50,837 nt of DNA from NCBI GenBank assembly GCA_028877265.1, contig JAPPGX010000162.1:1-50837 (forward strand), written 5' to 3'. The notes below the pieces were generated by a model. The model was not told the DNA's origin. It ran no database searches and saw only the letters and a program-made list of their open reading frames with translations. Of the stretch, positions 43,340 through 50,837 are shown piece after piece. The stretch comes from Acidobacteriota bacterium (GTDB lineage: Bacteria > Acidobacteriota > Vicinamibacteria > Marinacidobacterales > Marinacidobacteraceae). Made by a program: the position numbers and the translations under genes. Numbering within the stretch: the first letter of the stretch is position 1; every line of letters starts with the position of its first letter.

Positions 43340-44506
43340 TTGAGCGCACCGTCCATCTGCATCCACGACACCGAAACACAGGCCGAAATCCGGCGGGCCG
43401 TCCGCGAATTCGCGGCCACCGAGATCCTGCCGCACGCCTCGCGCTGGGACGAGGAAGAGTCGTTTCCCGGCGAAACCGTCCGGAAACTCGGCGAGTTGGG
43501 TTTCCTGGGCCCCATCTTCCCCGAGAAGTACGGCGGCGCCGGTTTCAACTACACCGAGTACGCGGTGCTGGTCGAAGAGCTGGCCCGTGCCGACGCCTCG
43601 GTGGCGATCACGGTGGCGGCGCATGTGTCGCTCGCCGCGAATCACATCTACGAGCAGGGGACCGAAGCGCAAAAGGCCAGGTACCTCGTTCCGCTTGCTA
43701 CCGGTGAAGCTCTGGGAGCCTGGAGCCTCACGGAGCCGGAGGCCGGCAGCGATGCGGGCGGAACCCGCACCACCGCGGTCCGGGACGGCGACGACTGGAT
43801 CCTGAACGGGAGCAAGACCTTCACGACCAACGGTTCGCAGGCGGACATCGCCATCTGCATGGCTTCCAGCGATCCGGACCGCAGGACCCACGGGATCTCC
43901 GCCTTCATCGTGGAGCGCGGGACTCCCGGATTCCGCGCCGGCCGGAAGGAAAAGAAGCTTGGGCACCGAGCGTCGGACACCTCCGAAATGGTCTTCGAGG
44001 ACTGTCGGGTGCCCGACGAGAACCGGCTGGGGCCGGCGGGTACGGGGTTCCAGGCGGCGATGAAGGTGCTCGACGGGGGCCGGATCAGCATCGCGGCGCT
44101 TTCGCTCGGCATCGCGCGGGCCGCGCTGGAATGCGCCGTCGCCTACGCGCGGGAGCGGCGCCAATTCGACCGGCCGATCACCGACTTCCAGGGAGTGCGG
44201 TTCCCGCTCGCGGACTCGAGCCTGGAGATCGAGGCCTCACACCTTCTGATCCAACGGGCGGCTGCGCTCAAGGACTCCGGCGCGAGGACGAAGAGCGAAT
44301 CGGCGATGGCCAAGTTGCATGCCAGCGAAACCGCGGTCCGGGTGACGAACCGCGCCGTGCAGGTGCTGGGGGGTTACGGATACATCCGGGACTACCCGGC
44401 CGAGCGTTACCTCCGGGACGCGAAGCTCATGACCATCGGGGAGGGGACCTCCGAGATACAGCGGCTGCTCATCGCCCGTCCCCTGCTCGGCCGGGTCGGC
44501 GCCTGA
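43340..44506 (+). CDS. Acyl-CoA dehydrogenase
   Basis: FAD-dependent acyl-CoA dehydrogenase of 388 residues, close to short/branched-chain or butyryl-CoA types. Landmarks are the flavin-binding [12 protein letters not shown] near residue 130, the FTTNGSQAD segment, and [22 protein letters not shown] near residue 340. The catalytic Glu expected just after GGYGY-type segments is consistent with [14 protein letters not shown], where the Glu precedes TSE. The start is a TTG with no ribosome site; TAGACT at 43325-43330 suggests a leaderless message. It ends two bases before the MeaB-like gene, so both probably belong to acyl-CoA degradation leading through propionyl- and methylmalonyl-CoA. Confidence 0.92.
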   Translation: MSAPSICIHDTETQAEIRRAVREFAATEILPHASRWDEEESFPGETVRKLGELGFLGPIFPEKYGGAGFNYTEYAVLVEELARADASVAITVAAHVSLAANHIYEQGTEAQKARYLVPLATGEALGAWSLTEPEAGSDAGGTRTTAVRDGDDWILNGSKTFTTNGSQADIAICMASSDPDRRTHGISAFIVERGTPGFRAGRKEKKLGHRASDTSEMVFEDCRVPDENRLGPAGTGFQAAMKVLDGGRISIAALSLGIARAALECAVAYARERRQFDRPITDFQGVRFPLADSSLEIEASHLLIQRAAALKDSGARTKSESAMAKLHASETAVRVTNRAVQVLGGYGYIRDYPAERYLRDAKLMTIGEGTSEIQRLLIARPLLGRVGA

Positions 44507-44508
44507 CC

Positions 44509-45726
44509 TTGCCCGGAGGGGTTGCCCTGGATTCCGACGCGGACCGCGGCTCCGGGGTCTTCCGCGAACTGGCGGCCGGTGACCGCCGCGCGCTGGGCCG
44601 CGCCATCACCCTCGTCGAAGGCGGAACCGCGGGAGCCCGCGAAGCCGCACTGGCGCTCGACTGGCCGCCGCGAGCCCGGGTGATCGCCCTGACCGGTCCG
44701 CCCGGAGTGGGAAAGAGCGAGTTGGTGAACCGGCTGGCGGCGTCCCTTGCCGAAGCGGGCCTTCGGGTCGCCGTGCTGGCCGTGGACCCTTCGAGCCCCA
44801 GGACGGGAGGCGCCCTGCTCGGCGACCGGGTGCGGTTCACCGGAGACTCGGGGGCGGTCTTCTTCCGGAGCATGGCGGCCCGCGCCGCGGACGCCGGTCT
44901 GGCCCCCGAGGTTCCCGCGGTGCTGAGGCTGCTGGCGGCCGGCGGCGCGGAGCGCATCCTGCTCGAAACGGCCGGCGTGGGGCAGGGGGACGACGCGGCC
45001 CTGGGCCTCGCCGATCTCGGCATCGCGGTGACCGCGGTCGGTCTTGGCGATGCGGTGCAGGCCGCCAAGGCGGGACTCTTCGAGGTGGCCGACTTCGTGG
45101 TGGTGAACCAGGCGGACCGGCCCGGCGGGGAGGCGATGGCCGTTTCGTTCCGGGCCCTGCGGCGGGGTCCCGTGTTTCTGACCTCGGCGCGCGACGGCAC
45201 TGGGGTGGAGGATCTGAGGGCGGCGGCGGAAACCGAACTCGAGGCGCGTCCCCCGCTCGATCGTTCGGAACCCGCGGGTGCGGACGCATCGGCCCCGGAA
45301 ACACCGGGTCCGGCGATCCGCCTGCACCACGTCGGCATCGCGGTGAAGGACGGAAGCGGGGCGGCCGAACTCTGGCGATCCCTGCTGGGGCTGCGCGAAA
45401 CGGGCCGCTACCGAGTGGACGAGTTCGGGGTCCTGGCGCTTTTCCTGGCTCCGGAGGGTGAACGGGCGCCGGCCGGGGGTCTGCTCGAACTGCTGGAACC
45501 GACGGCCGCTGACAGTCCGGTCGCCCGCTACCTGGATCGCCGCGGCGAGGGGCTCCATCACGTGTGTTTCGAAGTCGAGGACATTCACGAAACGCTGGCC
45601 GCTCTCGCCGCGCGCGGCGTACGGCTCGTGGACCGTGAGCCGCGCCGCGGGGCGGGGGGACACCTGGTCGCCTTCATCCACCCGGCGAGCGCCGGTGGGG
45701 TCCTGCTCGAGCTGAAACAGGCCTAG
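44509..45726 (+). CDS. MeaB-type GTPase fused to methylmalonyl-CoA epimerase
   Basis: Two-domain protein of about 405 residues. The N-terminal 250 residues are a MeaB/ArgK P-loop GTPase, a chaperone that protects and reloads methylmalonyl-CoA mutase. Walker A is GPPGVGKS (63-70), then the family motif DPSSPRTGGALLGDR, ETAGVGQGDD for switch III, and NQAD in place of NKxD. Residues 271-405 form a glyoxalase-fold methylmalonyl-CoA epimerase with HHVGIAV (His274), GLHHVCFEV and a final LLELKQ Glu as metal ligands. The two steps act on the same pathway. The TTG start at 44509 is uncertain; GGAGGGG lies just after it and could serve a CTG at 44527. No mutase gene is in this window. Confidence 0.88.
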   Translation: MPGGVALDSDADRGSGVFRELAAGDRRALGRAITLVEGGTAGAREAALALDWPPRARVIALTGPPGVGKSELVNRLAASLAEAGLRVAVLAVDPSSPRTGGALLGDRVRFTGDSGAVFFRSMAARAADAGLAPEVPAVLRLLAAGGAERILLETAGVGQGDDAALGLADLGIAVTAVGLGDAVQAAKAGLFEVADFVVVNQADRPGGEAMAVSFRALRRGPVFLTSARDGTGVEDLRAAAETELEARPPLDRSEPAGADASAPETPGPAIRLHHVGIAVKDGSGAAELWRSLLGLRETGRYRVDEFGVLALFLAPEGERAPAGGLLELLEPTAADSPVARYLDRRGEGLHHVCFEVEDIHETLAALAARGVRLVDREPRRGAGGHLVAFIHPASAGGVLLELKQA

Positions 45727-45773
45727 GAATCCTCCGGAAAACCGGACGACGAAGCCGGATACCCTTCGTCCGC

Positions 45774-46511
45774 ATGAAACCCGCTCTCTCCTTCCGGCGC
45801 GACCTGCTGATGCTCGTGGGCGGGGTCCCGGTTGCCTATGCGCTCGGACTCTGGGTGGGGTCGATGGGCCTCGGAGCCGCCCGCTGGCTGCTGCCGCTGC
45901 TGCTCGCGGCTCCGGCGATACACGGACTCTGGCGGTATCTGGGCGAGGGGCGGCGAGCGGAGGCGGTGCGGCTGATGCTCGGCTGGGCCGCCGCGCTGGC
46001 CGTCTTCGGACCGATCGCGATGGCCATGGCGCCGGCTGCCGCCGAGGCCGCGGTGTTCCGGGGCGCCGGCTACAGCGAGGAAATGCTGGCCTGGCTGGCC
46101 ACCGGAGAGGGCGCCGAGGGGGACCTCCGGCTCTTCCTGCCGATCCATCTGCAGCGGCTGGCCATCTTCGTGCCGCTCTCCCTGGTGAGCGGGGGCGCGC
46201 TCGGCCTCCTGATGGGCGCGGTGATGCTGAACTTCATGGACTTCTTCGTGGCTTCGTACGCCTTGGCGTCGAGCGGAGTGCCATCGGCCCTCGCCTGGTT
46301 CCCCTGGGCCCTCTGCCGGGTGGCCGCGTTCGTGATCCTCGGGGTCGTCTGCGCCGAGCCGCTGGTCCGGCGGCTCGGCAAGACCGCCGCCCCGCTCGAA
46401 CCGGGACGCCGCCGGCTGATAGCCGTCGCGGGCGGACTCCTGGTCACCGACGTGGCGCTCAAGGCCACCCTCGCCCCCATGTGGGGACGTTTCCTGGCGG
46501 GCTTTCTCTAG
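45774..46511 (+). CDS. Hypothetical integral membrane protein
   Basis: I do not recognise this 245-residue protein. It has about six hydrophobic segments (near residues 10-30, 38-55, 68-95, 125-150, 180-200 and 215-235) with short loops and a basic C-terminal stretch before the last helix. The hydrophilic loop near residues 98-120 is acidic. The ATG at 45774 follows GCCGGATACCC, a possible -10 box, with no clear ribosome site. It lies 47 bases after the MeaB-epimerase gene and is followed directly at its stop by a palindromic repeat cluster. Nothing in the sequence ties it to the neighbouring pathway. Confidence 0.6.
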   Translation: MKPALSFRRDLLMLVGGVPVAYALGLWVGSMGLGAARWLLPLLLAAPAIHGLWRYLGEGRRAEAVRLMLGWAAALAVFGPIAMAMAPAAAEAAVFRGAGYSEEMLAWLATGEGAEGDLRLFLPIHLQRLAIFVPLSLVSGGALGLLMGAVMLNFMDFFVASYALASSGVPSALAWFPWALCRVAAFVILGVVCAEPLVRRLGKTAAPLEPGRRRLIAVAGGLLVTDVALKATLAPMWGRFLAGFL

Positions 46512-46650
46512 GAGCGCGGGCCTCCGGCCGGCATCGCCGACCGTAGGGAGGCGAAGCGCACGCCGCCGATCGGGAAGAAGGGCGCACCGGCTTGGAACGC
46601 CGGCTTCAGCCGGCACAGCCCGCCGCAGGCGGGCGGAAGCGCGTAGGGCT
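46509..46650. repeat. Dispersed palindromic repeat cluster, copy 4
   Basis: Several imperfect members of the repeat family lie directly after the membrane-protein stop. GAGCGCGGGCCTCCGGCCGGC is followed by GCCGGCTTCAGCCGGC (46599-46614) and GCCCGCCGCAGGCGGGC (46618-46634). The last two form the two-hairpin unit, here preceded by TTGGAAC in place of CTGGGAGC. No reading frame in the gap 46512-46728 is convincing. Confidence 0.7.
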
Positions 46651-46728
46651 GCTGCGCGTGAAGTGCGGGCGGCAGCGGACGGCGACCGTGTCCGGGTAGC
46701 AATGGCGTGACGCGCTACGGATTGCCGG

Positions 46729-46803
46729 TGGTGGGCGATGCAGGATTTGAACCTGCGACTTCTACCGTGTGAAGGTAGCACTCTCCCGCTGAGTTAATCG
46801 CCC
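46729..46803 (-). tRNA. tRNA-Val(CAC)
   Basis: A complete 75-base tRNA on the minus strand with an encoded 3' CCA. The acceptor stem pairs GGGCGAT with ATCGCCC, the D stem is ACTC/GAGT, the anticodon stem is CTACC/GGTAG, and the T arm is GCAGG-TTCAAAT-CCTGC. The anticodon loop TTCACAC gives anticodon CAC, reading the valine codon GUG, a heavily used codon in this GC-rich genome. Palindromic repeats lie on both sides within 150 bases. Confidence 0.96.
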
Positions 46804-46968
46804 GTTCCCGGGTGCCGCCGTTGGGTGAATGAAGTCACGCCCGGCGGATGGAAGGCAGGTGACGCTAGCAATCCGCCTGTTTCGCGTCAACCTGCCGGCG
46901 TGAATGAGAGCAAGGAAAAGCGTGCCGCGAAGGCGCTGTGGAGACACGACGTGCGCGACGCTCCGCGC

Positions 46969-47000
46969 CGCCGGCTGCCGGCGTTCCAAACCGGTGCGCC
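46969..47000. repeat. Dispersed palindromic repeat, partial copy 5
   Basis: GCCGGCTGCCGGC followed by GTTCCAAACCGG resembles the second hairpin and flank of the family (compare GTTCCAAG at copy 1). Only one short stem is preserved. It lies in the 271-base gap between tRNA-Val and the pyruvate kinase gene, which otherwise shows no supported gene. Confidence 0.5.
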
Positions 47001-47028
47001 ATGAGGGAAACATGGCCCGACGCGCTTT

Positions 47029-47071
47029 GCGGGCCTCCGGCCCGCGTGCCGATCTGAAGATCGGCGCTCCC
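47029..47071 (-). repeat. Dispersed two-hairpin palindromic repeat, copy 6
   Basis: GCGGGCCTCCGGCCCGC (47029-47045) and GCCGATCTGAAGATCGGC (47048-47065), then GCTCCCGA, begin about four bases after the pyruvate kinase stop codon. Compared with copy 2, one G-C pair of the second stem is A-T here, both partners having changed together, and the loop of the first hairpin differs. Position relative to the gene is the same as for copies 2 and 3. Confidence 0.85.
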
Positions 47072-47074
47072 GAA

Positions 47075-48490
47075 CTAGAACGACTCCACCTTCATCATGT
47101 TCGTGGCGCCGCTGAGCTGGTGGGTCCCGCAGACGATCACGACGCGGTCGCCGGAGGCGACGAAGCGTTCGGAGCGAAGCTGGTCGAGCGCCCGGCTGAG
47201 CATCTGGTCGGTGTTGCGGAAGCGGCGGTTGCGCATGGGGCGGACGCCCCAGCGCAGCGCCAGCCGCCGGAACACGTGGTCCGACGTGGTGAAGCCGAAA
47301 ATCCCGCAGCGCGGCCGCATGCGGCTCACCTGGCGGACGGTGGCCCCCGAGTCGGTGAAGGCGACGATATAGGCGGCGTCGATGGTCGCGGCCGCCTCGC
47401 GGGCCGCGGCGGCGATCGCGTGCTCGATCCGGCTGCGGTCGATGAGCGCCTGGTAGTGCGGCAGCTCGCCGAAGTCCGCGTGCTGTTCGGTATAGGTGGC
47501 CAGGCGGTCGAGCGTCCGCACCGCCTCGACGGGGTATTCGCCCACCGACGTCTCCCCGGAGAGCATCACCGCGTCGCTGCCGTCGAGGATCGCGTTCGCC
47601 ACGTCGGAAGCCTCGGCCCGGGTCGGCATCGGATGGGAGATCATCGAGTCCAGCATCTGGGTCGCCGTGATGGCGATCTTCCCCCGGGAATTCGCCTGGC
47701 GAATCACCCATTTCTGGACGATGGGAACGCGCTCGGATGAGGTCTCCACGCCGAGGTCGCCCCGGGCGACCATCACTCCGTCGGAGACATGGAGGATCTC
47801 CTCCAGGTTCTCGAGCGCCTCGGGCCGCTCGATCTTCGCGATGATCGGGATGTCTTCGCGATCCAGCCGCGCGAGCAGCCCCCTCACCGTCTCGACATCC
47901 CGCGCCCGCTGGACGAAGGACACCGCGAGGTAGTCCACCCCGGCCTCCACCGCCGCCTGCAGGTCGGTCCGGTCCTTCACCGTGAGCGAAGGTCCGGACA
48001 GCGGCACGCCGGGCAGGTTGATGCCCTTCCGGGACAGGAGGATGCCTCCGATCACGACTTCGGTCTGCACGTCGCCGTCGGCGCTCTTGAGAACCCGGAG
48101 CTTCAGCAGCCCGTCGTCGATCAGGATGAAGTCCCCCGGGCGCACGTCCCGGGCGAGCTGGGGATACGTCGTCGAAACGGCGTCCGCGTTCCCGGCGATA
48201 TTCCGGGAGGTGAGCACGAACCGGGCTCCCGGTTTCAGTTCGACACCGTCAGCCGGCATCTCACCGATCCTCATCTTCGGTCCCGCCAGATCGGCGAGCG
48301 CGGCGACGGCGCGGCCCGCCTTGCGCGCCGCGCGGCGCACGGCGCGGACCCGGCTCTGCAGGCTGGCGGCGGTCTCGTGGGCGCAATTCAGCCGGGCCGC
48401 GTCCATCCCGGCGTCGACGAGCGCCTCGATGGTCCTGGCGGGGCGCGTCGCGGGACCCAGCGTGGCGATGATTTTGGTGCGGCGGAACAT
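47075..48490 (-). CDS. pyk: Pyruvate kinase
   Basis: Glycolytic enzyme that transfers phosphate from phosphoenolpyruvate to ADP. The 471 residues have the expected (beta/alpha)8 core with a B domain and a C-terminal domain. The catalytic Lys is in IIAKIERPEAL, the Mg-binding Glu in the same motif, and VARGDLGVE and TQMLDSM follow. The ion-binding segment reads DLAGPKMRIG: a Lys stands where potassium-dependent enzymes have Glu (GPEIR), a substitution known to accompany potassium-independent pyruvate kinases. RLNCAH also lacks the usual Ser of RxNxSH. The gene starts four bases after the glycosyltransferase stop, and a two-hairpin repeat follows its own stop. Confidence 0.95.
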   Translation of the reverse strand: MFRRTKIIATLGPATRPARTIEALVDAGMDAARLNCAHETAASLQSRVRAVRRAARKAGRAVAALADLAGPKMRIGEMPADGVELKPGARFVLTSRNIAGNADAVSTTYPQLARDVRPGDFILIDDGLLKLRVLKSADGDVQTEVVIGGILLSRKGINLPGVPLSGPSLTVKDRTDLQAAVEAGVDYLAVSFVQRARDVETVRGLLARLDREDIPIIAKIERPEALENLEEILHVSDGVMVARGDLGVETSSERVPIVQKWVIRQANSRGKIAITATQMLDSMISHPMPTRAEASDVANAILDGSDAVMLSGETSVGEYPVEAVRTLDRLATYTEQHADFGELPHYQALIDRSRIEHAIAAAAREAAATIDAAYIVAFTDSGATVRQVSRMRPRCGIFGFTTSDHVFRRLALRWGVRPMRNRRFRNTDQMLSRALDQLRSERFVASGDRVVIVCGTHQLSGATNMMKVESF

Positions 48491-48494
48491 TGCG

Positions 48495-49226
48495 CTAGTC
48501 GGACTGCGGTTCGGCCTCCGGTTCCCGGATGCGCGGGGGATCCGTGCTCCGGGGCCGCAGAACGGTCAGCAGGACCTTGAGGCCCGCGAGGAACAGGCCG
48601 GCGAGGGTCGTGTCCCGGCTGCCTCCTCCGGCGGGCCGCCGGCTCGATACCGGAACTTCAACCGTCGTGATGCGCGCTCGGGCGGCGCTCACCTGCATCT
48701 CGGCGAGCCAGCCGTAGTCCGGGTCCGAAAGGCCCAACTGCGACAACGCCTGCCAGCGGATGGCCCGGAAAGGCCCGAGATCCGTGAAGCGATAGCCGTA
48801 GAGCAGCAGGATGAGCCGCGTCGCGATCCTGTGTCCGAGGCGGACCAGACCCGGATAGGCCCCGGGGTCCGGTTCCCCCCGGCTCCGCGAACCCACGACG
48901 AAGTCCACTCCCGGAGACAGGAGCGGTGACAGCACCGCGGGAAGTTCCTCGGCGTCGTCCGTGCCGTCACCGCGCAGGAATACGACGACGTCGGGAGGTT
49001 CGGGAGCGAGGTGGACCATCCCGGTGAGGCAGGCGCGCCCGTACCCCCGGCGGCCTTCCTCGACGGCGGTGGCTCCGTAGCGCCGCGCGGTGTCGGGGAG
49101 GTCGGCGCCGGGGCTGCCGACAACCACGATTTCCCGCAGGTGGCCGTGGGGAAGCGAGGCCAGCACCCGGGAAAGCTCGGGCCCGCCGTCGGGTGCGGGA
49201 ATGATCGCCGCCGTTCGCACGTTCAA
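48495..49226 (-). CDS. Family 2 glycosyltransferase (DPM1-like)
   Basis: GT-A fold glycosyltransferase of 243 residues, resembling bacterial polyprenyl-phosphate mannosyl- or glucosyltransferases. The N-terminal nucleotide-binding half starts with AAIIPAPDGG and leads to VVFLRGDGTDDAEEL, where the usual DADGQHDP acidic motif is replaced by RGDGTDD. GSRSRGEPDPGA and the FTDLGPFRAIRW stretch match the family, with EVPVSSR near the end. It lacks a C-terminal membrane segment apart from a weak one near residue 213. The annotated TTG start, or a GTG two codons later, follows TATACT (49243-49238) closely and lacks a ribosome site. The glycan made is unknown. Confidence 0.85.
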   Translation of the reverse strand: MNVRTAAIIPAPDGGPELSRVLASLPHGHLREIVVVGSPGADLPDTARRYGATAVEEGRRGYGRACLTGMVHLAPEPPDVVVFLRGDGTDDAEELPAVLSPLLSPGVDFVVGSRSRGEPDPGAYPGLVRLGHRIATRLILLLYGYRFTDLGPFRAIRWQALSQLGLSDPDYGWLAEMQVSAARARITTVEVPVSSRRPAGGGSRDTTLAGLFLAGLKVLLTVLRPRSTDPPRIREPEAEPQSD

Positions 49227-49261
49227 GTTTGCCGGCGAGTATATGGGTCGGTTCCCGTAGG

Positions 49262-50718
49262 ATGGACCGGGTGAGCGACCTGCCGAACCGATCCCGAATG
49301 CTTCCGTTGGCCGGGACGATGCTTGCCTTCGCCTGCTCGACGGCTCCGCCGCCGGAGACCGGGGAGGGTGCGGCGGTGCTCTTCCGGGGCGGCCAGATCC
49401 TCGACGGGACCGGGAACCCCTGGGTTCGAGGCGACGTGCTGGTCGTGGGCGACCGCATCGCTCGCGTCGGCGTCATTCCCGCCGCCGAGATCCCCGCGGA
49501 CACGCGGGAGGTGGACGCGGCCGGGCTCACCGTCATGCCCGGCTTCATCGACCCGCACTCGCATGCCGGCCCCGGGCTCGCCACGCCCGAGCTCCGCGTG
49601 GGGGAACCGGTCATCCGGCAGGGGATTACGACCGTGATGGTGAATCCCGACGGGGGTGGCGACGTGGACCTGGCGGAGCAGCGGCGCCGCTTCGAGGAGG
49701 GAGGGATCGGCGTCCACGTTGCCCTGATGATCGGCCACGGGGCAGTCCGGCGTGAGGTGCTCGGGATGGAGGACCGTCCGCCGACCGGGGAGGAACTCGA
49801 GCGGATGGCCGGGCTGGTGCGCGCCGGGATGGATGCCGGCGCCTTCGGAATGACCGGAGGCCTCTACTACGCGCCCGGCAGTTACGCCGCCAACGACGAG
49901 GTCGTGCGCCTGGCGGCTGAAATCGCGCCGTTCGGCGCGTTCGTGAGTCACATTCGGGACGAGAGCGACTACAACATCGGCCTGGTCGCGGCGGTCGAGG
50001 AGGTTATCGAGGTGGCGGAGGCGCAGGGCATCCGCGGCGTGGTGACCCATTTCAAGGCGCTCGGTCCTCCGGTGTGGGGCCTGAGCCGGGAGGCCACCGC
50101 CGCGATCGACGCTGCCCGCGCCCGGGGGGTCGAGGTGTTCGCGGACCAGTATCCCTACGAGGCATCCGGAACGAGCATCGTGGGGGCGCTGGTTCCGCGC
50201 TGGGCGCTCGCCGGGGAGACCATGCCGGGGATGCCTTCGCCCCTCCAGAACCGGCTGGCGAACCCCCGGGAGCGGTCGCGTCTCCGCGCCGACATGCTGG
50301 TGGCGCTCGAGCGGCGGGGCGGCGCCGAAACGCTGCTTCTCTCCCGCCACCGGGCGGACACCTCGCTCGAAGGCCGCTATCTCAGTGATCTGGCGGAGGA
50401 GTGGGACCTCGAGCCCATCGACGCGGCGCTCCGCCTGCTCGACGCGGGCGGGGCCGGACTCGTGTCCTTCAACATGTCGGAGGAGGACATCGCCCACATC
50501 ATGACCCGCGAGTGGACGATGGCGTCCTCGGACGGCGGCCTGGTTCCGGCGGGCGAGGGGCGCCCGCACCCGCGCTTTTACGGCGCGTTTCCGCGGCGGA
50601 TCGCCCGCTACGTGCGGGAACGGGAGGTGCTCACTCTGGCCGAGGCGGTCCGCGGAATGACGAGTCTGCCGGCGACGGTGTTCCGGATGCATGACCGCGG
50701 GCAGATTGCGCCCGGTCG
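49262..50718 (+). CDS. N-acyl-D-amino-acid deacylase-type amidohydrolase, 3'-truncated
   Basis: Amidohydrolase of the D-aminoacylase/N-acyl-D-glutamate deacylase family, truncated by the end of usable sequence. The start at 49262 opens a lipoprotein signal ending LAFACST, so the enzyme is envelope-anchored. Metal ligands and landmarks are GFIDPHSHAGPG near residue 97, LMIGHGAVRREVLGM near 160, YYAPGSYAANDEVVRLA near 203, VTHFKALGPP near 263 and DQYPYEASGT near 298. DRGQIAPG near residue 483 is the usual lead-in to the C-terminal ADLVVFD strand, but from about 50719 the sequence turns into homopolymers and the real end is missing. It likely removes acyl groups from D-amino acids. Confidence 0.88.
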
Positions 50719-50837
50719 TGGGGGGGCCCCCCGCCGGGGGGGGAAAGCGGGGGGGGGGGGGGCCCCCCCCAAAAAAAAAACACCCCCCCCCCCCCCCAAT
50801 AATTTTTTTTAAAAAAAAAAAAGAGTAGAAGCAGAGA
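50719..50837. other. Low-complexity contig end, probable artefact
   Basis: After GCGCCCGGTCGT the sequence becomes runs of G, C, A and T (up to about 15 of one base), quite unlike the rest of the window. The reading frame of the amidohydrolase passes into it, giving a nonsense Gly/Pro/Lys tail. This is best read as erroneous sequence and holds no feature. Confidence 0.85.

Noticed and set aside
46512..47074. Repeat-rich region around tRNA-Val considered as a CRISPR array or integration site
   Set aside because: The palindromes differ in length and spacing and lack unique spacers; there is no integrase gene and no duplicated tRNA 3' end nearby.
50719..50820. C- and A-rich tail read as a poly-proline/lysine protein end
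   Set aside because: The homopolymer pattern is typical of artefact and is mirrored at the other end of the window.

Overview
This is a GC-rich (roughly 70%), gene-dense bacterial window with almost no intergenic space. It looks like a whole metagenomic contig, because both ends dissolve into homopolymer runs that read as assembly artefact. A TonB-dependent receptor and many lipoprotein signals imply an outer membrane. A von Willebrand factor A (VWA) protein of the type named after Acidobacteria, together with secreted amidohydrolases, CehA/McbA enzymes and P1 peptidases, points to Acidobacteriota or a similar phylum. This assignment is an inference; there is no rRNA gene, and the only RNA gene seen is tRNA-Val(CAC).

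Region 1 (133-4792) is a coxM-coxS-coxL operon whose large subunit carries the AYRCSFR active-site loop of form I aerobic CO dehydrogenase. It is followed by an XdhC-type maturation factor fused to a metal-binding YHS domain. Region 2 (4839-17065) is mixed: P1 peptidase, repeat-containing lipoprotein, TonB receptor, PIN/ribbon-helix-helix toxin-antitoxin pair, CoxG, serine hydrolase, beta-propeller/CehA protein, formamidase-like lipoprotein and VWA protein. Region 3 (17213-24350) holds a second molybdenum hydroxylase in coxS-coxL-coxM order with the form II loop AYRGAGR. It is followed by coxD, coxE and xdhC maturation genes. A 181-bp MITE-like element with TA duplication sits between coxM and coxD. 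Translationally coupled to xdhC is an AttEFGH-like ABC export system (24347-28955), whose lipocalin component runs in frame into a PuuD-type membrane domain (28956-29750).

Region 4 (29891-39972) contains an AAA/DUF4143 ATPase, a tripartite tricarboxylate transporter (TctC-B-A), MmgE/PrpD, a CocE/NonD esterase, a nitrilase-family hydrolase and a two-gene sodium:solute symporter, together resembling an uptake and catabolism island. Region 5 (40050-50718) has two tandem paralogous amidohydrolases around a reversed cyclophilin gene, acyl-CoA dehydrogenase, a MeaB GTPase fused to methylmalonyl-CoA epimerase, a membrane protein, tRNA-Val, a glycosyltransferase-pyruvate kinase pair and a 3'-truncated D-aminoacylase-type amidohydrolase.

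The genes together suggest a heterotroph scavenging peptides, amides and carboxylates while possibly drawing electrons from CO. The CoxD/CoxE machinery is encoded only once, beside the form II operon, so it may serve both hydroxylases. A family of two-hairpin palindromic repeats is placed right behind several stop codons, and several genes without a Shine-Dalgarno have a -10-like box just before the start codon, suggesting leaderless transcripts. No CRISPR array, rRNA or complete insertion sequence was seen, and no stretch over 300 bases lacks a gene.
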